Below are positions 1-7,638 of a stretch of DNA of 33,984 bases, one piece after another. The position numbers and the translations under genes were made by a program. The notes under the pieces were generated by a model that saw nothing but the letters and a program-made list of their open reading frames with translations, ran no database searches and was not told where the DNA came from. Every line of letters begins with the position of its first letter. Position 1 is the stretch's first letter. Source of the DNA: JAFGMR01 sp964632755 (GTDB lineage: Archaea; Halobacteriota; Methanosarcinia; Methanotrichales; Methanotrichaceae); NCBI GenBank assembly GCA_964632755.1, contig CAZWDT010000031.1:1-33984 (forward strand), in the 5' to 3' direction.

Positions 1-878
1 CCCACCCGCTCTCGCTCTACCCTGAATCCAGCAGGCACGAGCTCTTTTTCAAGCATCATCGAGCAGTCGAACCCAGAGATCACGAGGTCGCCCTTCTGGT
101 ACCTCCTCTTAGCAAGGATGATTGCGACCTTCTCAGGCGGGACTATCCGGCCGAGGTCGTCGATCACGATCCCCCGGTCTGCATCGGGATCGAATCCGCA
201 GCCGAAGTCGGCTCCCTCTTGGACGACCGCCCGGGCGGCCTCCTGAAGCGTCTCCTCGCTCGGCGAGGGCCCGCGTCCTGGAAAGTCGCCGTCGGGCCGG
301 CCGTTGAGAACCGTAGCCTGAAAGCCCAGATCCCTGTAGAAGCCGTCCATCGTGCAGGCAGAGCCGTTTCCCATGTCGAGCACGACCTTGAGCGATCGAC
401 TGAGGTCGAGCTTCGAGGATACATAATCCCTGTAGGCATCGATCGCCTCTTTTGCGTCGTGATGGCGAACGATTCCCTCGCCGGCCCTGAATTTGCCATC
501 CCTGTAGAAGTCCATGATCGCCGTGTTCTGATAGAGCATGCCGTATCCATAGCCCGTTCGAAACCGTATGCCGTTGTATTCGGGCGGGTTGTGCGAGGCA
601 GAGATGTAGGCAGCGGCCTTGTACCCGCCCTTCCATGTCGAAAAGGAGATGACGGCTATTGGAAGGAGTCCGTAGCTGTCCACCTCGGCGCCTGTGGCAA
701 GCACTCCCTCTAGAAAGGCCGCCTCTAAGGAAGGGCCGCTCGTCCTCGAGTCTCGCCCAAGCGTCACCCTTCCACCATCCGCATAAGATCCAAAGGCCCT
801 CCCGATCCGCCCGGCGATCTCCTCGTTAAGCTCGGTCTTGTAGAGACCTCGCACATCATAAGCTCTGAAGATGGTCAC
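1..878 (-). CDS. Phosphomannomutase/phosphoglucosamine mutase family protein, C-terminus cut by window edge
   Basis: Alpha-D-phosphohexomutase that moves a phosphate between C1 and C6 of a hexose phosphate, feeding sugar-nucleotide synthesis. I translated the frame from a GTG at 878; it stays open to position 1, giving about 292 residues of a family that is usually about 450. The start reads FRAYDVRG, typical of these enzymes, followed by GRDSRTSG. The active-site phosphoserine loop is ISASHNPPEYNG and the metal loop is GFDPDADRG (the family usually has DPDGDR). A TTG at 899 is an alternative start, but GTG fits the family N-terminus. There is no clear Shine-Dalgarno sequence. The sugar specificity (mannose, glucose or glucosamine) cannot be decided from this part. 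Confidence 0.85.
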   Translation of the reverse strand, partial: MTIFRAYDVRGLYKTELNEEIAGRIGRAFGSYADGGRVTLGRDSRTSGPSLEAAFLEGVLATGAEVDSYGLLPIAVISFSTWKGGYKAAAYISASHNPPEYNGIRFRTGYGYGMLYQNTAIMDFYRDGKFRAGEGIVRHHDAKEAIDAYRDYVSSKLDLSRSLKVVLDMGNGSACTMDGFYRDLGFQATVLNGRPDGDFPGRGPSPSEETLQEAARAVVQEGADFGCGFDPDADRGIVIDDLGRIVPPEKVAIILAKRRYQKGDLVISGFDCSMMLEKELVPAGFRVERERV

Positions 879-927
879 GGCTGGCGAATTGTAGTGCAAG
901 ATTTAAAACAGTTTCCGGTGAATTGGG

Positions 928-1695
928 CTAAATCCTCGCGATTACCTCTCCAAAGGCGAAGTTCGGCTTGACAGCCTCTATCCTGACCCTGAGCCGGTCG
1001 CCTATCGCTCCGCCCTTGACGATCACGGCAAACCCATCCACCATGGCGACGCCGTCTCCCCCTGAGCCCATGAACGAGATCTCGACATCCACGATATCTC
1101 CCGCCCGCACAGGCCCAGATAGGAGCTTTCGGCCGACGATGTACATCTCGGCGCTCTCCTTTCGGGATGCCTTGGGGGAGTGGGACTGCACCCGAGAGAA
1201 CTCCCTTCTCACCTCATTCAAGAACTCGATGAACGTATCTCCCTGAAATACCTTGACTAGGAAGTTTCCCCTCGGTCGAAGAAGCCTCTTTGCAAGGGCA
1301 AGCGACTTTCTCGCAAGGTCGATCGACCGGCTGTGGTCCACATCCCAGACGCCGCTTAGGTTCGGGGCAGCGTCGCTGATCACGGCATCGCAAGGTCCTC
1401 CCAGGGCTTCGAGGATCAGCTCGGCCGTTTCCGGTGCGGTGATATCCGCCCTGATCGTGATTACGCCCTCCAGGGATGAGATCTCCTCGAGGTCGACCCC
1501 TACGATCTTCCCGCCCGAAAGCTCCTTTGCCACCTGGAGCCAGCCGCCGGGGGCAGCGCCCAGGTCGACTACGGAGTCGCCCTTCCCTATGAGGTGGAAC
1601 TTCGAGTTCATTTGGAGCAGCTTGTAGGCCGATCGGGCTCGATAGCCCTCCTGCTTGGCCTTCCTGTAGTAATGATCCCTCTGATCTCTGGCCAT
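928..1695 (-). CDS. rlmE: 23S rRNA (uridine-2'-O-)methyltransferase RlmE/FtsJ with C-terminal TRAM domain
   Basis: SAM-dependent 2'-O-methyltransferase of the large-subunit rRNA. The protein begins MARDQRDHYYRKAKQEGYRA, the usual archaeal RlmE start. The SAM site is VVDLGAAPGGW, followed by the catalytic-region motifs SDAAPNLSG, FLVKVFQGD and SAEMYIV (Asp, Lys, Glu of the K-D-K-E set). The last 60 or so residues form a TRAM-type RNA-binding beta barrel (from VRAGDIVDVEIS), a fusion common in archaea. An upstream in-frame ATG at 1716 would add seven residues. I prefer 1695 because a TATA-like CTTATC on the minus strand near 1721-1726 puts the transcript start at about 1697, making the gene leaderless. 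It diverges from the membrane protein at 1813. Confidence 0.9.
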   Translation of the reverse strand: MARDQRDHYYRKAKQEGYRARSAYKLLQMNSKFHLIGKGDSVVDLGAAPGGWLQVAKELSGGKIVGVDLEEISSLEGVITIRADITAPETAELILEALGGPCDAVISDAAPNLSGVWDVDHSRSIDLARKSLALAKRLLRPRGNFLVKVFQGDTFIEFLNEVRREFSRVQSHSPKASRKESAEMYIVGRKLLSGPVRAGDIVDVEISFMGSGGDGVAMVDGFAVIVKGGAIGDRLRVRIEAVKPNFAFGEVIARI

Positions 1696-1779
1696 CCATC
1701 GAATCCAAGCCTTCATGATAGATAAGCATCATGGAGGAGGCAGCGCCTGAGCGAAGCTTGCCGGACCCCCGGATAGATA

Positions 1780-1790
1780 AACCTTTTATC
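1780..1790 (+). promoter_or_regulatory. TATA-like box for the UPF0104 gene
   Basis: AACCTTTTATC is centred about 26 bases before the GTG at 1813, the archaeal TATA-to-start distance for a leaderless gene. Confidence 0.45.
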
Positions 1791-1812
1791 TGCAAGGTCC
1801 AAGTGGAGAATC

Positions 1813-2877
1813 GTGAGCCAGGATATCCAGCTGCCGACGGTCCATGCGAGGAAGTCCATCGCCTTGATCGCATTAGGGATGGGCGTCTACTTCCTCTACC
1901 TCTACAGGGTGGGCTTCGGAGAGACGATGGAGACGCTCCAGAGCGTGAACCTGGCCGTATTCTCGATAGGGTTCCTGTTAGCACTTCTCGGAGTTCTTTG
2001 CGACGCGCTAGCTTGGCAGAAGGTCTTAAACGAGTTCGACTACCACGTATCGATAAGGGACGTCTTCTCGATCTACCTGTCATCGATCTTCTTAAACAAC
2101 CTCATACCTTCGGGAAGCTTCTCCGGAGAGACCGCTCGCATCTACTTCATGGAGAAGCTCGCCGATAACTCTCGTCTGGACCAGTCCTCGGCCACGGTTG
2201 CGGCTTCCCGCATAATAACGGCCGTCCCGTTCTTCATGGGCACGATCGTCGGCCTCACATACATGGTGATGATGGCAGACGTTCCGCGCTGGGCGCTTGC
2301 CGCATGCTCGAGCATAACCATATTCCTAGTCTTCATCAACCTGGTCTTCGTCGGCATATGCTTCTCCGCATCCCTCCTTGAGAGAATTACTGACGGCCTC
2401 ATCAACGGCTTGGAGTGGCTCTTTCGCCTGCGCATCAACAGGAGCGCATGCAAGGGCATGGTCCGCCAGTTCAACGCCTCGATGGTGAAGCTGACGGGGC
2501 ACAAGAGGACCATTCTGATAAGCGTATTCTGGGCTTTTATGGCCTGGATATGCATGAACCTCGTAGCATTCGTCACATTTCGATCGATGGGCGTGGACGT
2601 GCCTCTGGGGGCCATATTAGCCGTCTACGCAGTGATGATATTCATGCAGATGCTCCCCCTCTTTCTCCCCGGCGGCGTGGGCCTTGTCGACATCGTGATG
2701 ATTACTCTATTTGCAGCGGTTGGGGTCCGCACCCACGACGCGGTTGCGGCAACCATCCTCAGTCGCTTGATCCAACTCTGGTTCCTGACGGCAGCTGGCG
2801 GCCTCTCGACTGTCTATCTGGCAAAGAGGGTTGGCGAGAGGGCGGGCCGAGCGGAGGGAAACGAGATCCTCTCCTGA
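1813..2877 (+). CDS. Lysylphosphatidylglycerol synthase TM region/UPF0104 (flippase-like) membrane protein
   Basis: Integral membrane protein of 354 residues with repeated hydrophobic stretches (for example residues 15-30, 45-65, 125-150 and 160-190, then several after residue 230). It matches the layout of the UPF0104/YbhN/AglD family, which corresponds to the membrane half of lysyl-PG synthase without the aminoacyl-transfer domain. Recognisable family features are the LNNLIPSGSFSGETARIYFM segment (residues about 96-115) and LPLFLPGGVGLVDIVMI. Members are proposed lipid or glycolipid flippases or glycan-assembly proteins, but the substrate is unknown. The start is GTG; a TTTTAT box at 1784-1789 lies about 26 bases upstream, so the mRNA is probably leaderless or nearly so, and a weak GGAG precedes the start. 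Confidence 0.8.
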   Translation: MSQDIQLPTVHARKSIALIALGMGVYFLYLYRVGFGETMETLQSVNLAVFSIGFLLALLGVLCDALAWQKVLNEFDYHVSIRDVFSIYLSSIFLNNLIPSGSFSGETARIYFMEKLADNSRLDQSSATVAASRIITAVPFFMGTIVGLTYMVMMADVPRWALAACSSITIFLVFINLVFVGICFSASLLERITDGLINGLEWLFRLRINRSACKGMVRQFNASMVKLTGHKRTILISVFWAFMAWICMNLVAFVTFRSMGVDVPLGAILAVYAVMIFMQMLPLFLPGGVGLVDIVMITLFAAVGVRTHDAVAATILSRLIQLWFLTAAGGLSTVYLAKRVGERAGRAEGNEILS

Positions 2878-2886
2878 GGGCAAAGG

Positions 2887-2894
2887 ATTTAAGC
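2887..2894 (+). promoter_or_regulatory. TATA-like box for tRNA-Pro
   Basis: GATTTAAG lies about 30 bases before the mature tRNA 5' end, the usual archaeal position. Confidence 0.4.
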
Positions 2895-2919
2895 GAGCGC
2901 TCCATATGGGCGCTGCCTT

Positions 2920-2993
2920 GGGACAGTGGGGTAGCCTGGCCATCCTCGAGCGTTTGGGACGCTTGGACTGCGGTTCAAATCCGCGCTGTCCCA
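2920..2993 (+). tRNA. tRNA-Pro, anticodon TGG
   Basis: Full cloverleaf read by eye. The acceptor stem GGGACAG pairs perfectly with CTGTCCC (2986-2992). The anticodon stem GAGCG/CGCTT encloses loop TTTGGGA (2953-2959) with anticodon TGG at 2955-2957. The T stem TGCGG/CCGCG encloses TTCAAAT. The discriminator base A is at 2993 and the 3' CCA is not encoded (TCA follows). No intron is seen. Following T-rich sequence (CTTTTTGG, from about 3003) may end transcription. Confidence 0.95.
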
Positions 2994-3022
2994 TCAGATC
3001 ATCTTTTTGGAGATCTTGTAGC

Positions 3023-3055
3023 GGGATTATCCGATCTCGTAACTGGGATTATCCG
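3023..3055 (+). repeat. Short direct repeat downstream of tRNA-Pro
   Basis: GGGATTATCCG occurs at 3023-3033 and again at 3045-3055, a 22-base period. No function can be assigned. It lies in the 390-base stretch between the tRNA and the methyltransferase gene that also holds the other decayed sequence described here. Confidence 0.4.
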
Positions 3056-3097
3056 TTCTCCTCAATATATTGAACAAGTACTATCTCTCCCTATTTT

Positions 3098-3127
3098 AAC
3101 CGCGAATGAACGCGAATGAACGCTAAT
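3098..3127 (+). repeat. Tandem CGCGAATGAA repeats
   Basis: The decamer-like unit CGCGAATGAA follows itself twice and continues into a third, degenerate unit (CGCTAAT), with an inverted partial copy (CGCGTTCATCTT) at about 3140-3151. From memory, similar iterated units are seen beside GxxExxY-protein genes in other prokaryotes, and such a gene fragment lies about 100 bases away. Confidence 0.5.
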
Positions 3128-3220
3128 ATTATCCTTTATCGCGTTCATCTTAGAACGTGATACCCCGCAGCTTGCTGCAGCTGGGAGAAAGGGCATATTT
3201 CTGACTTAGGGATTGAATCG

Positions 3221-3387
3221 CTATTTGCTAAACATTCTTATGCGCTGCCCGCCATTTGACATGCGGTCCCCCTGAGGGTTCATATACCGCTTCCAACGGC
3301 GTTTAGGCGTGCCGAAGTTGACGATACGTCCAATTGGGAGATTGCTAGCCTTCAAGCAATTGAGCAGTTGCGCAATCCTCTTCCCTC
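3221..3387 (-). pseudogene. C-terminal fragment of a GxxExxY family protein
   Basis: The minus strand directly after the methyltransferase stop encodes RIAQLLNCLKASNLPIG followed by RIVNFGTPKRRWKR. This is the characteristic C-terminal end of GxxExxY proteins (PD-(D/E)XK-like nuclease fold; consensus 'AQLLNYLKAT...VGLLLNFG.P....KR'). Only this end is left: the GxxExxY motif itself and about two thirds of the usual 120-130 residues are absent, and there is no start of its own. The frame then runs on through unrelated residues to a stop near 3221. It looks like the scar of a lost insertion that abuts the neighbouring gene. Confidence 0.6.
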
Positions 3388-4389
3388 TCATACGATGACG
3401 ACCCTGTCGCAGCATCGGGAGGCGGCCTTCAGGCGTTCTATTGGGGCATCGGGAAAGGGATCTATCAGGCATACGTCCCCTGGCTCGGCCAGGGAGAAGA
3501 GCCTCTCAAGGTCGCCGTGATAGACCTCGATCTCGCATCTCCCAGAGGCCCTTCCTACGAGGACAGGATCAGATCCGATGGCTTTGGAAGGCTTCACGAT
3601 CCTTTCGATCTTTGTGATGCCCAGAGCCTCTCGATTGGCCCAGAGGTTGAGCATAGCATCCTCGATTGCCGGAAGCCAGGCGTCGTTCAAGACGACTCTC
3701 TCTGCCCCTGCGAGGGCGGCGACTAGGCCGAGCGTTCCTGGGCCACATAGGCCGTCTATCACCCCCCTTGCCCTCCCTCCAAGCATCACCTCCTCGACTA
3801 TGCGCACCTTGGGAGATCCCGGCCGCGGGAACTCAATGTGTATGTGGGCCTGGTTTTTGTAGATGAGAAGGTCGCCAAAGAGGCTTGACGCGATATCCCC
3901 CCTGAGATCGCATCCGGCAAGGAGGTCCAGGCTTCGACCGCCCTGCCCTATGTCATAGACTCCGGGAAGGCCTACGCCCCCGATTACGCCTTTCAGCTCG
4001 GGGATCTCCTCCATCAGATGGAGGGCCGCGGATCTGTTTATTCCGCCGCTTGCGATCAAGAGCTCTTCTCGGCCAAGGCGGGGGGGATAGGGGAGGACAA
4101 AGCCTATCTCGACAAGGGGTGTACCGACGCTTCTAAGCGTGTCACTTTCATCGCGAACGCCCTCCTCTGCAAGGATATCGAGCGCATTGAGCATGATCGA
4201 ATCGAGATGGCGGCGACCGCATCCAGGGCAGCGCTCCTCCTCGCTTCCGCGAAGCTTCGAAAGGGGAGCTCCCTTGTCCAGTCCAGGATCCGGCGCGCAA
4301 TCGGGGCATGCCATATAGAGCCGGTCGAGGCCTGCGATGACATCCTCAGCCGTGCGAACGCCGCCTTTTCCGCAGCAAGGGCAGTCCAT
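3388..4389 (-). CDS. Class I SAM-dependent methyltransferase-like protein with N-terminal Cys motifs, unknown target
   Basis: 333 residues. The first 80 or so contain three cysteine knuckles (CPCCGKGG, MACPDCAPD, CPGCGRRH), suggesting one or two zinc sites. The C-terminal half has a class I methyltransferase-like glycine loop (GVIDGLCGPGTLGLVAALAG), an acidic turn (VVLNDAW) and LIDPFPDAP near the motif IV position. I recognise the general fold but not a characterised family; similar proteins are often annotated loosely as ribosomal-protein or N6-adenine methyltransferases in methanogens. The start is set at ATG 4389 because a minus-strand ATATAA at 4411-4416 lies about 25 bases upstream (leaderless). 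An in-frame TTG at 4401 is less likely. The gene diverges from the acl operon. Confidence 0.7.
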   Translation of the reverse strand: MDCPCCGKGGVRTAEDVIAGLDRLYMACPDCAPDPGLDKGAPLSKLRGSEEERCPGCGRRHLDSIMLNALDILAEEGVRDESDTLRSVGTPLVEIGFVLPYPPRLGREELLIASGGINRSAALHLMEEIPELKGVIGGVGLPGVYDIGQGGRSLDLLAGCDLRGDIASSLFGDLLIYKNQAHIHIEFPRPGSPKVRIVEEVMLGGRARGVIDGLCGPGTLGLVAALAGAERVVLNDAWLPAIEDAMLNLWANREALGITKIERIVKPSKAIGSDPVLVGRASGRCEIEVYHGDLERLFSLAEPGDVCLIDPFPDAPIERLKAASRCCDRVVIV

Positions 4390-4408
4390 GGATTCGGTCA
4401 ATCCATAT

Positions 4409-4418
4409 GATTATATCA
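4409..4418 (-). promoter_or_regulatory. TATA box of the Cys-motif methyltransferase gene
   Basis: Minus-strand GATATAATCA is centred about 25 bases from ATG 4389. It favours this ATG over the TTG at 4401. Confidence 0.5.
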
Positions 4419-4460
4419 GCCTTTCCTCCATCCTTCGCTAGAATGGGTGCTTTTGCCTAG

Positions 4461-4478
4461 GAAAGATTTCTAAATAAG
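4461..4478 (+). promoter_or_regulatory. BRE/TATA promoter of the acl operon
   Basis: GAAAGA followed by TTTCTAAATAAG, centred near 4472, predicts a transcript start around 4498, just before the strong Shine-Dalgarno GGAGGT at 4501-4506. Confidence 0.55.
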
Positions 4479-4511
4479 CATGGTTAAGGGTGTGCGGAAA
4501 GGAGGTTTTAG

Positions 4512-5771
4512 ATGGCACAGAGAGGAATTAGAGAGTTCGATGCGAAGAGGATGTTGGCTAGATCTCTTCCCCATTACCTAGATGGTCTCGCTTACAAGGG
4601 CGAAGTGGTATTAGTTGGCCCGGATACCGACGTCGAGGAGGTGGTCGCCCTTAACTCGTGGTTGCTCCGGAAGAGGCTGGTGATCAAGCCGGACCAGCTC
4701 TTCGGAAAGAGAGGCATTCACGGCTTGATCCTTCTGGACGTCGACTGGGATGCCGTCAAGGGCTATCTGGCGAAGAATATGGGCCGCGAGGTGGAGATCG
4801 GAGGAGTCATCGGCAACCTCACCCACTTCCTGATAGAGCCCTTCGTTCCCCATGAGGGGGAGTATTACGTCGCCATAAAATCAGAATACAGCGGTGATGC
4901 TATCTACTTCTCGACGGAAGGTGGCGTATCAGTCGAGGAGAACTGGGATCGCGTCCTCCAGGCCCAAGCCGATATAATCTCTGGCCTCGATTCGGGGGCG
5001 ATCTCCGCAATCGTTCCCGCCGACCTGGGCGAGGAGAGACAGAAGGTGATCGAGTTCATCTCGGCCCTTTATCGGTTCTACGTGGACTGCGGCTTCGTCT
5101 ATCTGGAGATCAATCCCTTCACGATTACAGACGGAACGATAATGCCCCTGGATATGGTCGCAAAGCTCGACGATGCCGAGGAGTTCTGGTGTCGTGAGAG
5201 ATGGTTGGATCTCTCCTTTCCAGAGCCCTTCGGCCGCACCCCCACCCTGGAGGAGAGCTACATCAAGGATCTCGACTCCAAGACCGGATCATCCCTGAAG
5301 CTCACAATACTCAATCCTGCAGGAAGGGTCTGGACGATGATCGCGGGCGGCGGGGCAAGCGTCATATACGCAGATACCATATGCGACCTCGGCCATTCGT
5401 GCGACCTTGCTAACTACGGCGAGTACAGCGGAGACCCCAACACCGAGGAGACCTATCACTATACTGCGACCATTCTGGACCTCATGACCAGGGTGAGGGA
5501 TCCGCGAGGCAGGATCCTCCTCATAGGAGGGGCGATCGCAAACTTCACCGATGTTGCGAGCACCTTCAAAGGGATTGTGATGGCCTTGAGGGAGTATAGG
5601 GATCGGCTCAAGGAGAGCGGCGTGAAGATATACGTTCGCAGGGGAGGGCCGAACTACGAGCAGGGCTTGAAGCTGATGCGCAGTCTTGGCCAGGAGCTCG
5701 ATATTCCTATCGAGGTCTTCGGGCCGGAGATGCATATGACGAGGATCGTCCCCATGGCTTTGGAGGGGTGA
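4512..5771 (+). CDS. aclB: ATP-citrate lyase, ATP-grasp/citrate-binding subunit (AclB)
   Basis: One of the two subunits of split ATP-citrate lyase, corresponding to the N-terminal part of animal ACLY. With AclA it converts citrate, ATP and CoA to acetyl-CoA and oxaloacetate. Residues 1 to about 240 are the ATP-grasp nucleotide-binding region (KPDQLFGKRG, LIEPFVPH, YLEINPFT). Residues about 260-419 are the citrate-binding domain, recognised by GRVWTMIAGGGASVIYADT and the following TICDLG, nearly the same as in animal ACLY. Length 419 residues, close to Chlorobium AclB. The start is fixed by GGAGGT six bases upstream. First gene of an operon, and its stop lies just before the aclA start. Split ACLY is established for Methanothrix, where the enzyme structure has been studied, but its in vivo direction is not. 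Confidence 0.93.
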   Translation: MAQRGIREFDAKRMLARSLPHYLDGLAYKGEVVLVGPDTDVEEVVALNSWLLRKRLVIKPDQLFGKRGIHGLILLDVDWDAVKGYLAKNMGREVEIGGVIGNLTHFLIEPFVPHEGEYYVAIKSEYSGDAIYFSTEGGVSVEENWDRVLQAQADIISGLDSGAISAIVPADLGEERQKVIEFISALYRFYVDCGFVYLEINPFTITDGTIMPLDMVAKLDDAEEFWCRERWLDLSFPEPFGRTPTLEESYIKDLDSKTGSSLKLTILNPAGRVWTMIAGGGASVIYADTICDLGHSCDLANYGEYSGDPNTEETYHYTATILDLMTRVRDPRGRILLIGGAIANFTDVASTFKGIVMALREYRDRLKESGVKIYVRRGGPNYEQGLKLMRSLGQELDIPIEVFGPEMHMTRIVPMALEG

Positions 5772-5776
5772 GGATC

Positions 5777-7624
5777 ATGAGAATGGAGTACGAGCTCTTC
5801 AATTGGGAGACGACCGCTTTCGTCTATGGCTTCCAGGTCAATGCGATCCAGAGGATGCTTGATTTCGATTACATCTGCCGGCGAAATACACCTAGCATCG
5901 CAGCTATAATAAATCCCAACCAATCGGGCACCCACAAGGCGTTCTGGGGGGCGAAGGAGATCCTCCTTCCCATGTACAGGACCATATCCGAGGCCTCGGC
6001 CGATCATCGCGAGGTCGAGGTGATGGTCAACTTCGCATCACACCGCTCCGCCTTCGATACCACGATGGAGGCTCTCGAGCAGGAGAGCATCCATACGGTG
6101 GCCGTGATCGCAGAGGGAGTGCCGGAGAGGCAGGCTCGCATAATGGCAAAGACCGCTCGCAAGCTTGGAAAGACCGTCATCGGCCCGGCAACCGTCGGTG
6201 GACTCGTGGCAGGGGCCTTCCGGATAGGAAACACCGCGGGGACGATAGAGAACATAGTAGATTCCAGGCTTTATCGGCCCGGATGCGTGGGATTCGTCTC
6301 CAAGTCGGGCGGCATGCTCAACGAGGCGTTCAACATCATCTCCAGAAACTCAAACGGGATCTTCGAGGGGATCGCTGTAGGTGGAGACCGCTATCCCGGA
6401 AGCACCATGCTCGATCACATCCACCGATTCGAGGCAAATCCGAATATCGCCATGATCGCCTGTCTTGGCGAGCTCGGCGGAGAGGACGAGTACAGGATCG
6501 TTGAGGCCCTCAAGAAGGGTAGGATCAAAAAGCCCCTCGTGGCCTGGGTAACTGGGACATGCGCGAGCGTCCTTCCTGCAAGCGTCCAGTTCGGCCATGC
6601 AGGTGCCAAGGCCGATACCCAGAGGGAGACCGCTTTTTCGAAGAACGAGGCCTTGCGCGAGGCTGGAGCACACGTTCCGACGTCCTTTGACGACTACGGC
6701 GAGATGATAGGCCAGGTCTACAAGGAGCTGAAGGAGAAGGGCCTTGCAAAGGATGTGGAGGAGCCCGAGGTGCCGACGATTCCCGTCGACTACTCGAAGG
6801 CGCTCGCCTCGGGAATGATCAGAAGGCCGACGACCTTCATCTGCACGATCTCCGACGACCGCGGAGAGGAGCTCCTCTACGCCAATAAGACGATCAGCGA
6901 GGTTATCGAGGAGGGGCTTGGGATCGGAGGCGCAATCGGCCTGCTCTGGTTCAAGAAGCAGCTTCCCGATTACGCGGCGAGGTTCATCGAGCTAGTCTTG
7001 CAGATCACGGCCGACCACGGCCCAGCCGTCTCGGGTGCCCACAATGCAATCGTTGCCTCATGCGCTGGAAAGGACCTGATCTCAAGCCTGGCTAGCGGCC
7101 TTCTCACGATCGGCCCTCGTTTCGGAGGGGCGATCGACGATGCGGCAAGGGAGTTCAAGCGTGCCCGCGAGAGCGGCCTCGCCCCCGAGGAGTTCGTGGT
7201 GGAGATGAAGAGGAAGGGGCTCAACATCCCAGGAATCGGCCATCGCATCAAGAGCGTGAAGAACCCGGACGTTCGTGTGCAGCTCCTCGTCGAGTACGCC
7301 CACAAGAACTTTGCGACAACCGAGCTTCTCGACTACGCACAACAGGTGGAGCTTCTTACGACTGCGAAGAAGGGCAACCTCATACTGAACGTCGATGGCT
7401 GCATAGGCATCCTCTTCCTAGACCTGATGAGCTCCTGCCAGGTCTTCACAAAGGAGGAGATTGATCAGGTGGTCAGCCTGGGATACCTCAATGGCCTCTT
7501 CGCGCTTGGCCGAACGATCGGGTTGATCGGGCACATCCTCGACCAGAAGCGCTCTTTTGCCAGGCTCTATCGCCACCCGACCGAGGACATAGCCTACATG
7601 CTCCCTTCACGGGACGGGATCTGA
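5777..7624 (+). CDS. aclA: ATP-citrate lyase, catalytic subunit with phospho-His and citrate-synthase-like domain (AclA)
   Basis: Partner of AclB, equivalent to the C-terminal two thirds of animal ACLY. The N-terminal CoA-ligase part carries the phosphorylated histidine in FGHAGA (about H274). The citryl-CoA lyase domain starts near residue 345, with the citrate-synthase-like histidines in ADHGPAVSGAHN (about H414) and GIGHRIKS (about H489) and the aspartate in NVDGCIG (about D540). All expected catalytic residues are present and the length (615) is normal. I chose ATG 5777, preceded by GGAGGGGTGA that includes the aclB stop. GTG 5768, which overlaps that stop, is possible and adds three residues. 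Confidence 0.93.
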   Translation: MRMEYELFNWETTAFVYGFQVNAIQRMLDFDYICRRNTPSIAAIINPNQSGTHKAFWGAKEILLPMYRTISEASADHREVEVMVNFASHRSAFDTTMEALEQESIHTVAVIAEGVPERQARIMAKTARKLGKTVIGPATVGGLVAGAFRIGNTAGTIENIVDSRLYRPGCVGFVSKSGGMLNEAFNIISRNSNGIFEGIAVGGDRYPGSTMLDHIHRFEANPNIAMIACLGELGGEDEYRIVEALKKGRIKKPLVAWVTGTCASVLPASVQFGHAGAKADTQRETAFSKNEALREAGAHVPTSFDDYGEMIGQVYKELKEKGLAKDVEEPEVPTIPVDYSKALASGMIRRPTTFICTISDDRGEELLYANKTISEVIEEGLGIGGAIGLLWFKKQLPDYAARFIELVLQITADHGPAVSGAHNAIVASCAGKDLISSLASGLLTIGPRFGGAIDDAAREFKRARESGLAPEEFVVEMKRKGLNIPGIGHRIKSVKNPDVRVQLLVEYAHKNFATTELLDYAQQVELLTTAKKGNLILNVDGCIGILFLDLMSSCQVFTKEEIDQVVSLGYLNGLFALGRTIGLIGHILDQKRSFARLYRHPTEDIAYMLPSRDGI

Positions 7625-7638
7625 GGCAGGCAGAGATC

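Noticed and set aside
1214..2083. 289-codon open frame on the minus strand over rlmE and the UPF0104 start
   Set aside because: It is low-complexity Arg/Ser/Gly-rich and lies in the wrong frame of rlmE, whose motifs are clear.
2920..3127. tRNA-Pro as an integration site with a flanking att duplicate
   Set aside because: I found no second copy of the tRNA 3' end downstream and no integrase gene; only unrelated short repeats follow.
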